A DNA stretch of 64,000 nucleotides from Vibrio injensis. Its GTDB lineage: Bacteria > Pseudomonadota > Gammaproteobacteria > Enterobacterales > Vibrionaceae. Shown in pieces: positions 62,100 to 64,000 of the stretch (positions within the stretch are counted from its first letter, which is position 1; every line of letters starts with the position of its first letter). The notes under the pieces are model-generated. The model did not search any database. It was not told the origin of the DNA and saw only the letters and a program-made list of their open reading frames with translations. The stretch covers positions 321,581 through 385,580 of the forward strand of contig NZ_BDJF01000006.1 in NCBI RefSeq assembly GCF_001895205.1, read 5' to 3'. A program made the translations under genes and the position numbers.

Positions 62100-64000
62100 T
62101 TAATTAACTCGATTCAAGGTCACGACTGGGTAATCCAGCGCTTCTAATACTGGCTGTTGTTCAGCAATGTATTTCACTACGGCGCGTGCATCGGTATTAC
62201 ACAGCACGTTATCCGCTTTGCAGTTAAGCTCATGGCCTTGATAACGTACTTGATAACGCCCAGCGACTTCTTCAATGTGACTGACAGGGAAAGCGGTCAA
62301 GTTACCATCGACATAAGCAAAATCGACTCGACCAGATTGCTCTTTTTGCGCTTCAAATAATGGTGTCCAACCATCATTACCAGTCGCGTTGTAGCTATTC
62401 ATCGCCACATTGTAGATTTTATTATCCTCTAATGGGCTCCAGATTGGCTCATTCAATGTACCGGTATTAACTTCAATTAAACTGAGAGTCCCTGCTTGGT
62501 GTTGAACCGTTTCATCAAACACATAACGCAAGTTACCGCCGTATGGAAATTTCCCTGCATGGGCAGTAGGCGGCAATGTTTCACTGACGGTTTTCGCGAT
62601 CAACGCTTTAATCACCGAACCTTTCACTGGCACGATCGACATAAAGTTAGCAAAAGGCAACATTTCTAACGTCACGTCCCCTTCACGGTATTCCCCTTCA
62701 GCAATATTGGTGCGAATGCCACCGGCTCCGGTCAGTGCGAAGTCAGCTTTCATTCCTGTCAATTGCACCACTTCATCGCTCGCCGCCCAATAATATTGTC
62801 CCAATGCGACAATCGGTGCAACGCGAGAGCCGTGTTGATCAGAGTTATTATCACCTGGACGTCGAGCGTGGCGAATTTCCTGTGGCACATTGGCGATCAC
62901 GTCCCCATACGCTTCCTCAACGGCAGGCTTGTATTGGCTATCGATATGAGCACGCAGTGCAGCTTCTTCGGCAGCTACCGCAATATTACGCTGACGCTCA
63001 ATAAAACGGAGTGCTTTACTGCGTTCATCGTCGCTAAAGGCACTCTCTTGCTGACGATTAGCCTGATGGTAAAACTCATCGTTGGTCAGCAAGGTATTAT
63101 GGCCAGCACATGAAATCAGTTCGCCGTCACTGTCAAACGCGACCGTCGTTTTACCAATCGCTTGAGCAAACTCTCCGGCTTGAACGACACAGGTTTTGCT
63201 GGTGCCATTCGGGTTAGTGACTAGCTGAGCATAAATACCGTTATTACCCAAACCTAGATTGGTAAAATCGCCCAATAGTGAGTGAGAGTGACCACCAACA
63301 ATCAAATCAATCCCATTTACTTTACTGGCAATGTCTAAATCAATCGCATTACCAACGTGGGTCACGGCAATGATGTTCTTAATGCCCAAGGCTTGCAGTT
63401 CATCAACGGTCGCTTGAGCAGATTCAACCATATCAAAAAATTGGATGTCTCCAGTATTCGGTGCAATATTTGGCATATCATCCAGTGCTAATCCGAAAAC
63501 CCCCACCAACGGTTTATCAGTTGGTAGTTGGCTCATATCATCAAAACGCTGTTTCGCATAACCATCGAACGCATACACAACGTACGGCTTTAGATTGGTT
63601 TGATCTTTTAAATCTTTATCTAAACTGGCATCAATATTAGCGGCAAGAACAGGGAAGTTGATCCGATCTAAAAATGCATTCAGTTTTTGGTTATTTAAAT
63701 CAAATTCATGGTTACCTAGCGCCATGGCATCGATACCCATTCGGCTCAGAATATCCGCATTCATTAGGCCTTCATTCAATTTAAAGTACGCGCTCCCCTG
63801 CCACGCATCGCCACCATGCAAAAACAGCATGCTTTGATTATTTTTCTCAGCTTGTTCACGGTAGGTATTGGCTTTAGATAAAATACGCGGATGACCACCA
63901 AATTCGTTGTACACACGTTGTTGATTAATATAAAAACTTGATCGAACCGCATCAAAACTGGAATGTGTGTCATTAATATGGGCAATGGTCAGTTCAAAAG
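62100..64000 (-). CDS. 5'-nucleotidase/UshA-family metallophosphoesterase, N-terminus outside the window
   Basis: The frame is open to the right edge: 28 codons precede the GTG at 63914 and encode the first metal motif (AHINDTHSSFD), so the true start lies beyond 64000. At least 632 residues. Metal motifs GDAWQGS, ALGNHEFD and VGGHSHSLLG are present, and the C-terminal nucleotidase domain holds ALTGAGGIRTNI and YNATGNDGW. Such enzymes act in the periplasm and remove phosphate from nucleotides. The gene converges on ompK, whose channel admits nucleosides. Confidence 0.93.
   Translation of the reverse strand, partial: FELTIAHINDTHSSFDAVRSSFYINQQRVYNEFGGHPRILSKANTYREQAEKNNQSMLFLHGGDAWQGSAYFKLNEGLMNADILSRMGIDAMALGNHEFDLNNQKLNAFLDRINFPVLAANIDASLDKDLKDQTNLKPYVVYAFDGYAKQRFDDMSQLPTDKPLVGVFGLALDDMPNIAPNTGDIQFFDMVESAQATVDELQALGIKNIIAVTHVGNAIDLDIASKVNGIDLIVGGHSHSLLGDFTNLGLGNNGIYAQLVTNPNGTSKTCVVQAGEFAQAIGKTTVAFDSDGELISCAGHNTLLTNDEFYHQANRQQESAFSDDERSKALRFIERQRNIAVAAEEAALRAHIDSQYKPAVEEAYGDVIANVPQEIRHARRPGDNNSDQHGSRVAPIVALGQYYWAASDEVVQLTGMKADFALTGAGGIRTNIAEGEYREGDVTLEMLPFANFMSIVPVKGSVIKALIAKTVSETLPPTAHAGKFPYGGNLRYVFDETVQHQAGTLSLIEVNTGTLNEPIWSPLEDNKIYNVAMNSYNATGNDGWTPLFEAQKEQSGRVDFAYVDGNLTAFPVSHIEEVAGRYQVRYQGHELNCKADNVLCNTDARAVVKYIAEQQPVLEALDYPVVTLNRVN

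Noticed and set aside
62100..63914. GTG at 63914 as the true start of the 5'-nucleotidase
   Set aside because: The open frame continues to the window edge and includes the essential DTHS metal motif upstream of that codon.

Overview
The window is chromosomal DNA from a gamma-proteobacterium of the Vibrionaceae. Nearly every gene from guaA to the ferredoxin gene at 53.5 kb has a clear Vibrio-type product, and the order (guaA-guaB-xseA-yfgJ-der-bamB-yfgM-hisS-ispG-rodZ-rlmN-ndk-pepB-isc-trmJ-suhB-secFD-yajC-tgt-queA-CBS-aceA-aceB-oxyR/prx-phoU-pstBAC-ppk-ppx-pstS-phoR-phoB-rdgC) matches, from memory, the region around guaA on chromosome 1 of Vibrio cholerae. OmpK at 61.1 kb is a typical Vibrio outer-membrane protein. 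The species cannot be named from sequence alone.

Region 1 (1-4.5 kb) is an AT-rich genomic island next to the 3' end of guaA, a known integration hotspot. It carries a three-gene operon with an Mrr-like nuclease, a small winged-helix-like middle protein and an ABC/Rad50-like ATPase that runs off the window. This layout fits the predicted ABC three-component (ABC-3C) conflict systems. Next to guaA lies a P4-type tyrosine integrase gene broken by a frameshift and an amber codon, so the island is probably fixed in place.

Region 2 (4.5-30.4 kb) holds housekeeping genes: GMP synthesis, exonuclease VII, ribosome assembly, outer-membrane assembly, histidyl-tRNA synthetase, isoprenoid synthesis, cell shape, RNA modification, Sec translocation and queuosine. 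Two expected blocks are missing. The isc locus is only iscR-iscS, followed by a terminator and then pepB; iscU, iscA, hscB, hscA, fdx and iscX are absent and IscS has lost its usual C-terminal tail. No pilW/pilF gene lies between rlmN and rodZ. Two perfectly abutting IscR-type operators still precede iscR.

Region 3 (30.7-38.3 kb) has a CBS-pair protein, the glyoxylate-shunt genes aceB and aceA, a large gene-free stretch with an ERIC repeat carrying a 69-bp insertion, and the divergent oxyR/peroxiredoxin pair. Region 4 (38.3-50.8 kb) is the phosphate regulon: pstC-pstA-pstB-phoU, ppk-ppx and phoB-phoR-pstS, with good Pho boxes before pstC and phoB.

Region 5 (51-64 kb) contains rdgC, a U32 tRNA hydroxylation protein with a ferredoxin, a large secreted nuclease in an operon with a porin, an ECF11-type sigma factor with its ChrR anti-sigma factor and a matching promoter, a LON-domain protein, OmpK and a periplasmic 5'-nucleotidase that runs off the right edge. 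Nuclease, porin, nucleoside channel and nucleotidase together would form a route for using extracellular DNA as a source of phosphate and nucleosides, which suits the neighbouring Pho regulon.
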